A DNA stretch of 45,690 nucleotides, taken from NCBI GenBank assembly GCA_024281995.1, contig JAMWZW010000016.1:1-45690 (forward strand). The letters run 5' to 3'. Under the pieces are notes generated by a model. It was not told the DNA's origin. It ran no database searches and worked only from the letters and a program-made list of their open reading frames with translations. The position numbers and the translations under genes were made by a program. The DNA comes from Nitrosomonas sp. (GTDB taxonomy: Bacteria > Pseudomonadota > Gammaproteobacteria > Burkholderiales > Nitrosomonadaceae). Positions 6,388 through 16,179 of this stretch are shown piece by piece. Every line of letters begins with the position of its first letter. The first letter of the stretch is position 1.

Positions 6388-9150
6388 ATGTATGGTTTTT
6401 CACAATTTCTTCAAATTTCCTTTAATGAAGCTTTTAGGCGCATAAATGCCGGTGCTACGGTTATTACACCTAACCGTAGGCTGGCATTGGCGCTTAAAGG
6501 AAAAATTAATCAAGCGCAAATCCATCAAAAAGCGCTCGTCTGGCATTCTTTTGATGTTTTGCCATTTACGGCGCTCATTGAGCGTATTTACTTTGATACG
6601 CTTTATTCTGAGCAGGCATCAAAGTTTCCCTTGTTATTGACAGAAAGTCAGGAACAGGCACTGTGGGAATCAATAATCCAATCGTCTGAAGCAGGTAAGC
6701 TACTACTGCGCGTCTCTGAAACAGCGCGGTCGGTTCGGGAAGCATGGCGATTGGCGCATGCGTGGCGATTGATTGGTGAAATTGAAAAATACTATCCGAA
6801 TGACGATGGTAAGGCATTCCTAGATTGGACAAGCTGTTATCGCAGCATAACAGAGAGTAACGGACAAACAGATCAAGCTCGTATTTGTGATGTAATCACA
6901 GAAAAATACGCCGCACTAGCGGTAAAAAAACCGTCTGCTGTGGTCTGCTATGGTTTTAACATTTTTACGCCACAACAGATCGCTTTCTTAAATAATCTGA
7001 TTGCTACTGGGTGTGAGGTAGTAACTGCCGGGCCGGAATTTAACCGCCCGCAATCATTGAATATTGTTCAACGTGCTGAATATACAAGTAGTGACGAGGA
7101 AATATATCACGCAGCTGCATGGGCACGTACAAGAATTGAAGCGGATCCAGCAGTCCGTATTGGTATCGTAGTACCGGCATTGGCAGATTACCGCAGTAAG
7201 CTGACGCGTATTTTTCAGGCAGTCATGTATCCGGATATCAAGCTTGCTTTGCCGGGCGGTGTGCATCCGGTCATGCCATTTAATGTGTCATTGGGCTCGG
7301 CATTAATGTCCTATCCAGTGATCAATGCAGCATTGCTCGTATTGACGCTCCTGCATCGAGAAGTCGAATTTAACCGGGTGAGTCACTGGTTACGTTCCCC
7401 ATTTCTAGCAGGGAGTGAAACGGAAATAGGGCAGCGTGCAATGTTGGATGCATGTATCCGCCGCGACGCTGAGCCTTTCATTGATCTTGACCGGTTGATA
7501 ACGCTTATACAGCAAGCCACTCCCCAGGTAAGTTGCCCAATTCTGTTACAGCGGTTATCCGCGTTAGCTGAATTGCGGCAGACACGGCTGCCGCGATCGG
7601 GAAGCCATGCTGTTTTGGCCAGATCTATTTCAGAAATAATGCAGACTATCGGTTTTCCCGGGGAACGCAGCCTCGATTCCACGGAATATCAGGTAGTTAA
7701 GAAATGGCAAGCATTGCTGGCAGACTTTACAACACTCGATCATGTCATGGCAGTCACTAGCTATGAAAACGCTGTCATCCGCTTAAAATTTATGGCCAGC
7801 GAAACGTTATTCCAGCCTGAGACACCTGATGTGCCCATCCAGATACTCGGTGTATTGGAAGCGGCTGGGATGGATTTCGATCATCTTTGGGTGATGGGGT
7901 TATCGGATGAGCAGTGGCCTTTACGCACCCGTCCTAATCCGTTTTTGCCACTTGAATTGCAGCGTAGGGCTAAATTACCTTTCGCTACGACAGGAGCATC
8001 GCTCGCGTTCTGCCGGCAACTGATGAACGAATGGTTGTCTGGATCAAAAGAAGTGATTTTGAGCAATCCGAAGTTTAGCGATAATGGCGATGGGCATGAG
8101 TTGAAACCCAGCGCGCTGATCAAATCGATTGCGGAAAATAAGCCGGTGTTGGCGGAGATTATGCGACACGGTGATCTGGTCAGGCAAACATCCGATTTAC
8201 AGCAATTGGTGGATAACAAAGCACCATCACTGGATAGCGATGAGGCAAGAAAAAATGTCAAAGGCGGCACGTCTGTTATAAAGGATTATGCCGCGTGTCC
8301 ATTTCGCGCTTGGGCTAAACACAGGTTACAGCTAGTGAGCTTAGAACAACCACATAGCGGCCTGAATGCAAAGGAAAGAGGTTCATTGACACACCAGGTA
8401 TTAGCATTGCTATGGCGGCAATTGAATACTAAAGAAGCGCTCGACGCTATCACCGGTGATGAACTCGAAATTATGCTGGAAGCTATTACACACCGTGCCG
8501 TGTTACAAATGCAGCAGTATAAGCCCGCAGCACTTTCCGGCCGTCTTGCTCAGATCGAACAGCGGCGGTTAGTACGCTTGATGCACGAATGGTTGCATGA
8601 AGAGAGAAAAAGGGGGAATTTTGCGGTAGTCGCGATTGAAGAGAAGCGCTTCATTCAAATCGCCAACTTGGAATTGAAAGCCCGCTTGGACCGGGTGGAT
8701 GAACTGGAAGGCGGACAGCATATCGTGATTGATTACAAAACCAGTAAGCAACCGGTTCAAGCCATGACCGGTGAACGTCCTGATGAGCCGCAACTTCCAC
8801 TGTATCTGGTCATGACAGAAGTGGAACAGCTGGCCGCCGGCGCTGCATTTGCTATCATTAAACGCGGTGGAATGGGATTTGCCGCAATAACGCAGGAAGC
8901 GGATTTGCTGCCAGGTGTAAAGGATTTTAAGCAATTAAACGGCTGCAATCAATTTGGCACGTGGAAGCAATTGATTGAGACTTGGCGGCATAATCTGACA
9001 AATTTGGCTGCCGGTTTTTCAAGCGGCGAGGCAAGCGTTGCGCCTAAGCATTTTCCGGTTACTTGTAACTACTGCGATTTGCAATTGTTTTGCCGGATTC
9101 ATGAGCGTGCTCGCAAGGATTCAGCAGGGCAGAGCGATGAAAATGACTGA
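6388..9150 (+). CDS. AddB-like PD-(D/E)XK exonuclease subunit with iron-sulfur staple
   Basis: The 920-residue protein resembles the beta/gammaproteobacterial 'probable DNA repair protein' relatives of AddB, the partner of an AddA-type helicase in double-strand break end resection. The first 600 residues are a helicase-like region without a Walker A motif. The C-terminal third is a nuclease: GSLTHQVLALLW, then LDRVDELEGG and VIDYKTSK (Asp782, Lys784). Four cysteines, C637 in YAACPFRAW and C893, C896, C902 in CNYCDLQLFC, have the AddB spacing C-x(n)-C-x2-C-x5-C that binds a [4Fe-4S] cluster around the nuclease fold. The next gene overlaps it by 14 bases, which argues for co-translation as a complex. 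The start is the first ATG after fdxA, with a weak ribosome-binding site. Confidence 0.88.
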   Translation: MYGFSQFLQISFNEAFRRINAGATVITPNRRLALALKGKINQAQIHQKALVWHSFDVLPFTALIERIYFDTLYSEQASKFPLLLTESQEQALWESIIQSSEAGKLLLRVSETARSVREAWRLAHAWRLIGEIEKYYPNDDGKAFLDWTSCYRSITESNGQTDQARICDVITEKYAALAVKKPSAVVCYGFNIFTPQQIAFLNNLIATGCEVVTAGPEFNRPQSLNIVQRAEYTSSDEEIYHAAAWARTRIEADPAVRIGIVVPALADYRSKLTRIFQAVMYPDIKLALPGGVHPVMPFNVSLGSALMSYPVINAALLVLTLLHREVEFNRVSHWLRSPFLAGSETEIGQRAMLDACIRRDAEPFIDLDRLITLIQQATPQVSCPILLQRLSALAELRQTRLPRSGSHAVLARSISEIMQTIGFPGERSLDSTEYQVVKKWQALLADFTTLDHVMAVTSYENAVIRLKFMASETLFQPETPDVPIQILGVLEAAGMDFDHLWVMGLSDEQWPLRTRPNPFLPLELQRRAKLPFATTGASLAFCRQLMNEWLSGSKEVILSNPKFSDNGDGHELKPSALIKSIAENKPVLAEIMRHGDLVRQTSDLQQLVDNKAPSLDSDEARKNVKGGTSVIKDYAACPFRAWAKHRLQLVSLEQPHSGLNAKERGSLTHQVLALLWRQLNTKEALDAITGDELEIMLEAITHRAVLQMQQYKPAALSGRLAQIEQRRLVRLMHEWLHEERKRGNFAVVAIEEKRFIQIANLELKARLDRVDELEGGQHIVIDYKTSKQPVQAMTGERPDEPQLPLYLVMTEVEQLAAGAAFAIIKRGGMGFAAITQEADLLPGVKDFKQLNGCNQFGTWKQLIETWRHNLTNLAAGFSSGEASVAPKHFPVTCNYCDLQLFCRIHERARKDSAGQSDEND

Positions 9151-12100
9151 TACATTAACTACGCCTGATTTGACGGAACGAAGTTGTGCACTGGATACCG
9201 CGCAATCATTCATTGTTCAGGCGCCGGCCGGTTCCGGCAAGACCAGTCTGCTAATTCAGCGTTATCTCAAATTACTGGCCTGCGTGGATGCACCGGAAGA
9301 AATCGTAGCGATTACCTTTACACGGAAAGCCGCAGCGGAAATGCGCGCACGTATTTTAACCGCCTTGGAAGCGGGAAGAAAAGCTGTTATTGATCGTGAA
9401 ATAACCAGCTACGAAAAGCTGAATTATGACTTGGCACAATCTGCTTTGCATTGCGATCAGCGGGCTGGCTGGCATATTTTAGACAACCCGGAGCGGTTGC
9501 GAATCCAGACCATCGATTCTTTTTGTGCTGCGTTGACGCGGCAAATGCCAATATTGACTAAATTTGGCGCTCAACCGGAGATCATTGAAGATGCGGCTGA
9601 TTTCTATCGTGAGGCAGCACGCTCCACCTTAAAAATGATTGAGCATGATCATGCAATTGCCCATGATGTAGAACGATTGCTCGAATATTTGGATAATGAT
9701 GCGGCACGCATCGAAACCCTGCTTGCCGAGATGCTGGCAAAGCGGGATCATTGGTTACGTCATACCCATGGTAGAACTCGAGAAGAGCTCGAGGCTGCGC
9801 TGCAAAATTCACGCGGCGATGCGGTACGCCACGTTTCTCAATCGCTACCGGCGATTGACAGTAATGAATTGCTGGAATTACTGCACTATGCAGCGGCAAA
9901 TCTGATCGCTGCCGGAAAATCATCTCAAATTATATGCTGTGAGCAGCTAGAGACACTGACAGCAGCGCACGTTGAGCATTGGTGCGGAATTGCTGAATTA
10001 TTACTGACTAGAAGTGGCGATTGGCGAGCAGATATTTCCCTTAAAGTAGGTTTTCCGCCTGGCAATAATAAGATTGAAAAAGAAGCAGCCAAAGCATGGA
10101 AGAATCGCTTGAAAGCATTAATCGATTCGCTCAGTGCAGAGGAAACTTTCCAGCAAGCGTTACAAATGATGCGCCGGCTCCCGCCACCGGATTATTCCGA
10201 TAAGCAATGGGAAATATTGGGCGCCATAACCCGGCTGTTACCTTATGCGGTGGCGCAACTCAAGGTTGTTTTCCAGATTTACGGCAAGGTCGATTTTTCT
10301 GAAATTGCGCAACGTGCGCTATGGGCGCTCGGGGATCCCGAATCACCGACAGATCTGGCTTTAGCACTCGATTACCGCATCAAACATATCATGATTGACG
10401 AATTCCAGGATACGTCAATCAGTCAGTTCAAATTATTGGAAAAACTCGTTGCTGGCTGGAATGCTGGAGATGGGCGCAGCTTATTTGTAGTAGGTGACCC
10501 GATGCAATCGATTTACCGTTTCCGCGAGGCGGAAGTGGGGCTTTTTTTGAAAGCGCGCAGTATGGGTGTTGGCGATATTGTTTTGCAGCCAATCACCCTT
10601 AGGGCAAATTTCCGCTCGCAGCAAGGAATTATCGATTGGGTTAATGAAGCATTCGCACGAATCATGCCTGCCCGCGAAGATTTTGCAACCGGTGCCGTGG
10701 CCTATACCGGTTCACAGGCGACACATCCTGCACTGGCAGGCAAGGCAGTTGAAATACATCCTTTTTTTGACAGAGACGATATAGCAGAAGCTCAACGGAT
10801 CGTCGAAATTATCGCGCAAACGCGACGCGATTATCCAACGGATACGATTGCAATTTTAGTGCGCAATCGCAGTCACTTAAAAGAAATTGTGCCGGTAATC
10901 AAGAACGCCGGTTTCCGGTTTCACGCAGTGGATATTGATTTGTTGCGTCACAAACCTGCCGTTCACGACTTGCTGATCCTGACTCGCGCATTGATTAATC
11001 TGGCTGATGATATAGCCTGGTTTTCAGTGTTACGCGCACCGTGGTGCGGGCTTTTGCTCGCCGATATCACAATGCTGGCAAGTATCAGGCAAAAAGATAG
11101 CGAAAGCGGCGGAATTGCGAGGAAAATGACATTGTGGGAATCGATAATCGATGAACAATACTGGGAAGGTATTTCGATCGATGCTGCGGCACGTTTACGT
11201 AAGCTACGCGAAATATTGCAGCCTTGCATAAATTTCCGCCAACGCCAGCCGCTGCGGCTTACCGTCGAAGCGGCCTGGCAAGCTTTGGGTGGGCCAGCTT
11301 GTATCGATGCGGCTACCCAGGAAGAAGACCCTGCAGCAAGTGGCTTGAAGGACGCCGAGATATACTTGGATTTCCTTGAAAGTCAAGAGGAAGCTGGTGA
11401 AGTACGTGATTTGGCAATTTTTGAGAAAAGATTGAGCAATCTTTATGCTTCACCGGATTTCGATGCGGTTGATACGCTGCAAATTATGACAATACATAAA
11501 GCGAAAGGGCTTGAATTTGATACGGTAATTGTGCCGGGACTCGGCCGCAAGCCACGTGGCAGCAGTAAACAATTGCTAAGGTGGATGGAGCAGCCGCATA
11601 GCGAATCACTTGATAATGAAAATATATTGATGGCTGATTTGTTGCTGGCACCTATTCAGGAAACGGGAGCACCTAACGACCCGATTTACACGTGGATGGA
11701 AGGATTGGATCAAAACAAGCAGCAACTGGAGGCGGATCGATTATTGTATGTGGCTGCAACGCGAGCAAAGAAATTTTTACACTTGATGGGTCATGTGGAT
11801 GTAGCCGAGGATTCTGACGGCAGCAAGCCAATCATCAAAGAACCTGGTGCCGGCTCATTGTTAAACAGGCTGTGGCCTGTTGTGCAACCGGTTTACAGCC
11901 AGAAAGTGAAAAATGATGACTTGCTAAGGGAATCTTCCTCAGAAAATCAGAATAACCAAGCAAGCGGAGAAATTACCAGCAATACAGGCGATTACTACCG
12001 CTGCTTGAGATCGGATTGGTTATTGCCGCCGGCGCCGGACTCCGTGTTTTGGGAAAAACGTTTTAATAATCAACCTGTTCAGGAAGAAATTGAATTTTCA

Positions 12101-12631
12101 TGGGCGGGTGAGCTGGCGCGCCATGCGGGTAATGTCGTTCATCGATGGCTGCAGCAAATTGCAGAAGACCGCATGCAAGGGTGGAATAACGCGCGTATCC
12201 GGGCAATGCGAGATCAATTGAAACAAAATTTGCTCGCAAGTGGTATGAGCGGGGATGATAAAGAATTTACCCTTGCCGTTGAACGAGTTATGTCTGCGTT
12301 AAACAATGCAATCATCGACCCGCGCGGACAGTGGATTTTAGGCCCTCAGCAGTTTGCGCAAAACGAATTGAAGATTACTGGAATAATTAACAGCTTGCCT
12401 ATGAATGTGGTGATCGATAGAACATTTTGCGACCCTGATGGGAACCGGTGGATCATAGACTATAAAACAAGCAGCCACGAAGGATCGAATAAAGAAGCTT
12501 TTCTCGACCGAGAACAAACCCGCTATCAATATCAGTTACAGTGTTATGCCAAGCTCCTGCAGCAAATGGATCCGCGCCCGGTAAGACTGGGACTTTACTT
12601 TCCATTGATCGGCGGTTGGCGCGAATGGTGA
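9137..12631 (+). CDS. AddA-like UvrD/Rep helicase-nuclease
   Basis: This is the motor subunit partnering the AddB-like protein: an SF1A DNA helicase of 1164 residues. Visible motifs are Walker A APAGSGKT (29-36), AITFTRKAAAEMRAR, DEFQDTSISQ (Walker B), GDPMQSIYRFREAE, ITLRANFRS, MTIHKAKGLEFD and LLYVAATRAKK. At the C-terminus VVIDRTF, WIIDYKTSS and YQLQCYA form a second PD-(D/E)XK nuclease. ATG 9137 is chosen; the open frame extends upstream to 9038, but that part lies inside the preceding gene and is not conserved in character. An alternative ATG is at 9143. The pair would process broken DNA ends for RecA, replacing RecBCD; this is family knowledge, as no Chi site was looked for. Confidence 0.9.
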   Translation: MKMTDTLTTPDLTERSCALDTAQSFIVQAPAGSGKTSLLIQRYLKLLACVDAPEEIVAITFTRKAAAEMRARILTALEAGRKAVIDREITSYEKLNYDLAQSALHCDQRAGWHILDNPERLRIQTIDSFCAALTRQMPILTKFGAQPEIIEDAADFYREAARSTLKMIEHDHAIAHDVERLLEYLDNDAARIETLLAEMLAKRDHWLRHTHGRTREELEAALQNSRGDAVRHVSQSLPAIDSNELLELLHYAAANLIAAGKSSQIICCEQLETLTAAHVEHWCGIAELLLTRSGDWRADISLKVGFPPGNNKIEKEAAKAWKNRLKALIDSLSAEETFQQALQMMRRLPPPDYSDKQWEILGAITRLLPYAVAQLKVVFQIYGKVDFSEIAQRALWALGDPESPTDLALALDYRIKHIMIDEFQDTSISQFKLLEKLVAGWNAGDGRSLFVVGDPMQSIYRFREAEVGLFLKARSMGVGDIVLQPITLRANFRSQQGIIDWVNEAFARIMPAREDFATGAVAYTGSQATHPALAGKAVEIHPFFDRDDIAEAQRIVEIIAQTRRDYPTDTIAILVRNRSHLKEIVPVIKNAGFRFHAVDIDLLRHKPAVHDLLILTRALINLADDIAWFSVLRAPWCGLLLADITMLASIRQKDSESGGIARKMTLWESIIDEQYWEGISIDAAARLRKLREILQPCINFRQRQPLRLTVEAAWQALGGPACIDAATQEEDPAASGLKDAEIYLDFLESQEEAGEVRDLAIFEKRLSNLYASPDFDAVDTLQIMTIHKAKGLEFDTVIVPGLGRKPRGSSKQLLRWMEQPHSESLDNENILMADLLLAPIQETGAPNDPIYTWMEGLDQNKQQLEADRLLYVAATRAKKFLHLMGHVDVAEDSDGSKPIIKEPGAGSLLNRLWPVVQPVYSQKVKNDDLLRESSSENQNNQASGEITSNTGDYYRCLRSDWLLPPAPDSVFWEKRFNNQPVQEEIEFSWAGELARHAGNVVHRWLQQIAEDRMQGWNNARIRAMRDQLKQNLLASGMSGDDKEFTLAVERVMSALNNAIIDPRGQWILGPQQFAQNELKITGIINSLPMNVVIDRTFCDPDGNRWIIDYKTSSHEGSNKEAFLDREQTRYQYQLQCYAKLLQQMDPRPVRLGLYFPLIGGWREW

Positions 12632-12966
12632 AAATTAGATGGAGTTACCTAGTCAGCAATGGGGGATTTGAATAAGATAGTGTAAAAATTTATAATTTTT
12701 TTGTGAAGTATTTCTCATTTCTTACCCCTTGTTCTAGAAGTGGAAAGGGAGTTTTATATGTTAAGGGTATATGATTAGTGGGATGTTATTTTATGACAAA
12801 TGACTTGACTTTAAGTGGCAAGGTCGACTAGCCTGAGAGGTGTGGTTAAATTAGGGGAGGAAAAAGGCTAATTTAGCTGCCGAAATTTTAAGCAGTACTA
12901 ATTAATTAGTATTAAGAAGTAGTAAAAGTAACGAGTAGTATTTGATTAACATTAGGAGGTAGAAAG
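12632..12966 (+). promoter_or_regulatory. Upstream control region of the amo operon
   Basis: The 335 bases before amoC hold no gene. Two sigma70-like candidates can be read: TTGACT at 12805-12810 with TAGCCT at 12829-12834 (18-base spacer), and TTGTTC at 12729-12734 with TTTATA at 12753-12758 (18-base spacer). Neither is a perfect match. A very strong ribosome-binding site aggaggt lies at 12954-12960, six bases before the amoC ATG. A long untranslated leader of 100 bases or more would result from either promoter. Confidence 0.45.
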
Positions 12967-13776
12967 ATGGCAACAACATACGGCACGACGAGTGCGAGTA
13001 CGAGCGCGAATTATGACATGTCGCTGTGGTACGATTCTAAGTACTACAAGTTGGGCATGCTAACGATGCTGCTGGTAGCGATATTTTGGATCTGGTACCA
13101 AAGGACGTTTGCGTATTCTCACGGTATGGATTCGATGGAACCGGAGTTTGATAAGGTATGGATGGGGTTATGGCGTGTACACATGACGCTGATGCCATTG
13201 TTTGCATTGGTAACATGGGGGTGGATACTGAAGACCCGAGACACGAAAGAGCAATTGGACAACCTAGACACGAAGTTAGAAATCAAACGATATTTTTACT
13301 GGATGATGTGGCTGGGAGTGTATTTGTTTGGTGTTTACTGGGGCGGAAGTTTCTTTACGGAACAGGATGCGTCATGGCACCAAGTGATTATTCGTGACAC
13401 GAGCTTTACGCCAAGTCACGTGGTGGTGTTTTACGGATCATTCCCGATGTACATTGTGTGTGGCGTAGCCTCGTATTTGTATGCGATGACACGTTTGCCA
13501 TTGTATAGCCGTGGTACATCATTTCCATTGGTGATGGCAATTGCAGGGCCGTTGATGATTCTGCCGAACGTAGGCTTGAACGAATGGGGCCATGCATTCT
13601 GGTTCATGGAAGAGTTGTTTAGCGCGCCATTGCATTGGGGATTTGTGATTCTGGGCTGGGCAGGATTATTTTCAGGTGGCATAGCGGCACAGATTATTAC
13701 CCGGTACTCGAACCTGACCGATGTAACCTGGAATAATGCAAGCAGAGAAATTCTGAACAACCGAGTTGTTCCTTAA
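12967..13776 (+). CDS. amoC: Ammonia monooxygenase subunit C
   Basis: AmoC is an integral membrane subunit of the copper enzyme that oxidises ammonia to hydroxylamine, the energy-yielding first step of nitrification. The 269 residues include about six membrane segments, starting at [18 protein letters not shown]. The metal-site residues known from the particulate methane monooxygenase subunit PmoC are all present: Asp134 and His138 (EQDASWH) and His151 (FTPSH). It is first in amoCAB, with a near-perfect ribosome-binding site. A hairpin follows its stop, so amoC mRNA may accumulate separately from amoAB. Length is normal for Nitrosomonas. Confidence 0.98.
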   Translation: MATTYGTTSASTSANYDMSLWYDSKYYKLGMLTMLLVAIFWIWYQRTFAYSHGMDSMEPEFDKVWMGLWRVHMTLMPLFALVTWGWILKTRDTKEQLDNLDTKLEIKRYFYWMMWLGVYLFGVYWGGSFFTEQDASWHQVIIRDTSFTPSHVVVFYGSFPMYIVCGVASYLYAMTRLPLYSRGTSFPLVMAIAGPLMILPNVGLNEWGHAFWFMEELFSAPLHWGFVILGWAGLFSGGIAAQIITRYSNLTDVTWNNASREILNNRVVP

Positions 13777-13787
13777 TGTAAGTTATA

Positions 13788-13817
13788 TTTATCACCCCTA
13801 GACTTAGGGGTGATAAA
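13788..13817 (+). other. Stem-loop between amoC and amoA
   Basis: A perfect 13-bp stem (13788-13800 with 13805-13817) closes a 4-base loop, gact. No T tract follows, so it is a poor terminator. A structure in this position would suit partial attenuation, RNA processing or protection of an amoC-only transcript. The role is inferred from position. Confidence 0.8.
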
Positions 13818-13890
13818 GGGATGGAAATTAAGTTGTAGTAATGAAGACGAGCTGAGAAGCTAGGTGATGATAAGTAGATAAGAGGTCATC

Positions 13891-13920
13891 ATGGTTTTCA
13901 TATTTAATATCACGAAATGA
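13891..13920 (+). other. Possible short leader ORF before amoA
   Basis: ATG 13891 opens a nine-codon frame (MVFIFNITK) after an agaggt at 13881-13886. Its TGA at 13918-13920 overlaps an ATG at 13917 that is in the amoA frame, seven codons upstream of the preferred amoA start. It could couple translation or be chance; nothing else supports it. Confidence 0.2.
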
Positions 13921-13937
13921 AGAAAAGGGAGGGTCTA

Positions 13938-14762
13938 GTGAGTAGAACAGACGAAATTATAGCAGCGGCAAAGATGCCGCCAGAAGCGGTAAGGATGTCC
14001 AGATATATTGATGCAGTGTATTTTCCAATTTTATGTATTCTTTTGGTTGGCACATACCACATGCACTTCATGCTATTGGCAGGGGACTGGGACTTTTGGC
14101 TTGATTGGAAAGATCGTCAATGGTGGCCGGTAGTAACCCCGATTGTAGGGATCATGTACTGTGCAGCGTTAATGTATTATTTATGGGTGAATTATCGCCT
14201 GCCATTTGGAGCAACCTTATGTATCGTATGTCTGCTGGTAGGAGAATGGCTGACTCGTTACTGGGGTTTTTACTGGTGGTCACATTATCCACTTAACTTT
14301 GTGTTGCCATCGACCATGATTCCTGGTGCGTTGATGATGGATACGATTTTACTGTTGACGGGTAACTGGCTGGTAACAGCGCTGTTAGGAGGAGGATTTT
14401 TTGGATTATTCTTCTACCCGGGCAACTGGCCGATTTTTGGTCCCACCCACTTACCGGTGGTAGTTGAAGGTGTACTGTTATCAGTAGCTGACTACACAGG
14501 TTTCCTGTATGTACGTACGGGTACACCAGAATATGTTCGCTTGATTGAACAAGGTTCACTGCGTACCTTTGGTGGTCACACGACAGTAATTGCAGCATTC
14601 TTCTCAGCGTTTGTATCGATGCTGATGTTCTGCGTATGGTGGTACTTTGGCAAGCTATATTGCACCGCTTTCTACTATGTTAAAGGAGAAAGAGGTCGTA
14701 TCTCTATGAAGAACGACGTAACGGCATTTGGTGAAAAAGGCTTTGCACAGGGGATCAAATAA
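13938..14762 (+). CDS. amoA: Ammonia monooxygenase subunit A
   Basis: This is the membrane subunit widely used as the marker of ammonia oxidisers. The GTG at 13938 is chosen because it gives the usual Nitrosomonas N-terminus ([18 protein letters not shown]), has gggaggg directly upstream, and yields the standard 274 residues; the frame also opens at ATG 13917 with seven unlikely residues. Membrane segments alternate with conserved stretches such as [60 protein letters not shown] and [13 protein letters not shown]. The stop and the amoB start share one base (taatg), so amoA and amoB are translationally coupled. The sequence is clearly betaproteobacterial and not methanotroph PmoA. Confidence 0.98.
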   Translation: MSRTDEIIAAAKMPPEAVRMSRYIDAVYFPILCILLVGTYHMHFMLLAGDWDFWLDWKDRQWWPVVTPIVGIMYCAALMYYLWVNYRLPFGATLCIVCLLVGEWLTRYWGFYWWSHYPLNFVLPSTMIPGALMMDTILLLTGNWLVTALLGGGFFGLFFYPGNWPIFGPTHLPVVVEGVLLSVADYTGFLYVRTGTPEYVRLIEQGSLRTFGGHTTVIAAFFSAFVSMLMFCVWWYFGKLYCTAFYYVKGERGRISMKNDVTAFGEKGFAQGIK

Positions 14763-16024
14763 TGAGTATAAAGAGCATTTTTAAGCTGGGAGTATTAGGC
14801 CTGTACGGAGCTGCGATAGGAGCGGCATCATTGGCGCTGACGTTAACGGTGGACGTAAAGACGGTGGCGGCGCATGGTGAACGTTCACAAGAACCATTTC
14901 TTCGTATGCGTAGTATTCAATGGTATGACCTGAAATGGCAACCGAAAGTCACCAAGGTCAATGACATTGCAACCATGACAGGGAAATTCCATCTGGCGGA
15001 AGACTGGCCACGTGCGGTAGGTAAACCCGAACGCGCGTTTTTTAACGTAGGTAGCCCAAGTCCGGTATTTGTACGTTTGAGCACCAAGTTAAATGGAGAA
15101 CCTACATTTATTTCAGGACCACTGGTAATTGGCCGTGACTATGAGTTTGAAGTTAAACTGAAAGCGCGTATTCCAGGCCGTCATCACATGCATGCAATGG
15201 TGAACGTAAAAGATGCGGGCCCTATTGCAGGACCAGCAGCATGGATGAACATTTCAGGCAGCTGGGATGACTTTACTAACCCTGTAACCACGTTGACAGG
15301 AAAAACGATTGATCTGGAGACGTTTAACTTTTCAAACGGTGTGTTTTGGCACATTGTATGGTTAGGCTTAGGCTGTTTCTGGATTGGTGCATTTGTAGCT
15401 CGTCCGATGTTCTTACCTCGTAGCCGTGTACTGTTGGCATATGGTGATGAACTGTTACTGGATCCATTTGATCGTAAATTGGCGTGGGCGGTAGCGATAC
15501 TGACCTGTGCGTTGGTATGGGGAGGCTATCGTTATACAGAGAGCGTACATCCCTACACAGTACCGATTCAGGCAGGTGAGTCAAAAGTAGAACCGATGCC
15601 AATTGCACCGAATCCGGTAGCGATTAAAGTAACGCATGCGAACTATGACGTACCTGGACGTGCATTACGTGTAACGATGGACATCACCAACAATGGAGAT
15701 TCTCCGGTGAACATAGGGGAATTCACGACAGCTGGTGTGCGTTTTGTTAACAAGCTTGGGCAATCGCACTTAGATCCTGACTATCCGAGAGAACTGGTAG
15801 CGACTGGTTTGACGATGGAAGATGACAGAGCGATTCAACCAGGAGAGACCCGTGAAGTTAAGATGGAAGCTAAAGACGCATTATGGGAAGTACAACGTTT
15901 GATGGCGTTGTTGGGTGACCCAGAAAGTCGTTTTGGTGGATTATTGATGACATGGGATGAACAAGGCAATCGTTATATTAATAGTATTGCTGGAGCGGTA
16001 ATACCGGTCTTCACGAAGCTATAA
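14762..16024 (+). CDS. amoB: Ammonia monooxygenase subunit B
   Basis: AmoB is the subunit with large periplasmic cupredoxin-like domains. The 420-residue chain starts with a signal or anchor segment ([18 protein letters not shown]) cleaved before the mature N-terminus near residue 38. His38 (AAHGER) and the HMH pair His142/His144 in [11 protein letters not shown] correspond to the PmoB copper ligands. Two transmembrane helices lie near residues 190-210 and 235-255, followed by the second cupredoxin domain ([28 protein letters not shown]). It is the last gene of the operon; the accessory genes amoE and amoD found after some amo copies are absent here. Confidence 0.97.
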   Translation: MSIKSIFKLGVLGLYGAAIGAASLALTLTVDVKTVAAHGERSQEPFLRMRSIQWYDLKWQPKVTKVNDIATMTGKFHLAEDWPRAVGKPERAFFNVGSPSPVFVRLSTKLNGEPTFISGPLVIGRDYEFEVKLKARIPGRHHMHAMVNVKDAGPIAGPAAWMNISGSWDDFTNPVTTLTGKTIDLETFNFSNGVFWHIVWLGLGCFWIGAFVARPMFLPRSRVLLAYGDELLLDPFDRKLAWAVAILTCALVWGGYRYTESVHPYTVPIQAGESKVEPMPIAPNPVAIKVTHANYDVPGRALRVTMDITNNGDSPVNIGEFTTAGVRFVNKLGQSHLDPDYPRELVATGLTMEDDRAIQPGETREVKMEAKDALWEVQRLMALLGDPESRFGGLLMTWDEQGNRYINSIAGAVIPVFTKL

Positions 16025-16042
16025 GCGAAAGCAAGTATCAAC

Positions 16043-16087
16043 ACCGGTACACCACTGTCAACGACAGCCGGTGTACCGGTTTTTTTA
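16043..16087 (+). terminator. Strong terminator of the amoCAB operon
   Basis: An 11-bp stem (16043-16053 with 16070-16080) is topped by a further 5-bp stem (16055-16059 with 16063-16067) with a small bulge, and ends in a run of T at 16080-16086. It sits 18 bases after the amoB stop and fits a highly expressed operon. Confidence 0.92.
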
Positions 16088-16179
16088 TGTCTTGTCTTAA
16101 TTAAACTTTCAATTTTTATTACATCGCAAATATATTGGTGTTTTATTTTGTTATACAGATCCATCAAAACATATATTCT

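Noticed and set aside
9038-9136. N-terminal extension of the AddA-like helicase
   Set aside because: These codons lie wholly inside the AddB-like gene and read as another frame of its cysteine motif; starting at 9137 gives a normal helicase N-terminus.
13788-13817. Rho-independent terminator after amoC
   Set aside because: The stem is strong but is followed by ggg and mixed sequence with no T tract.
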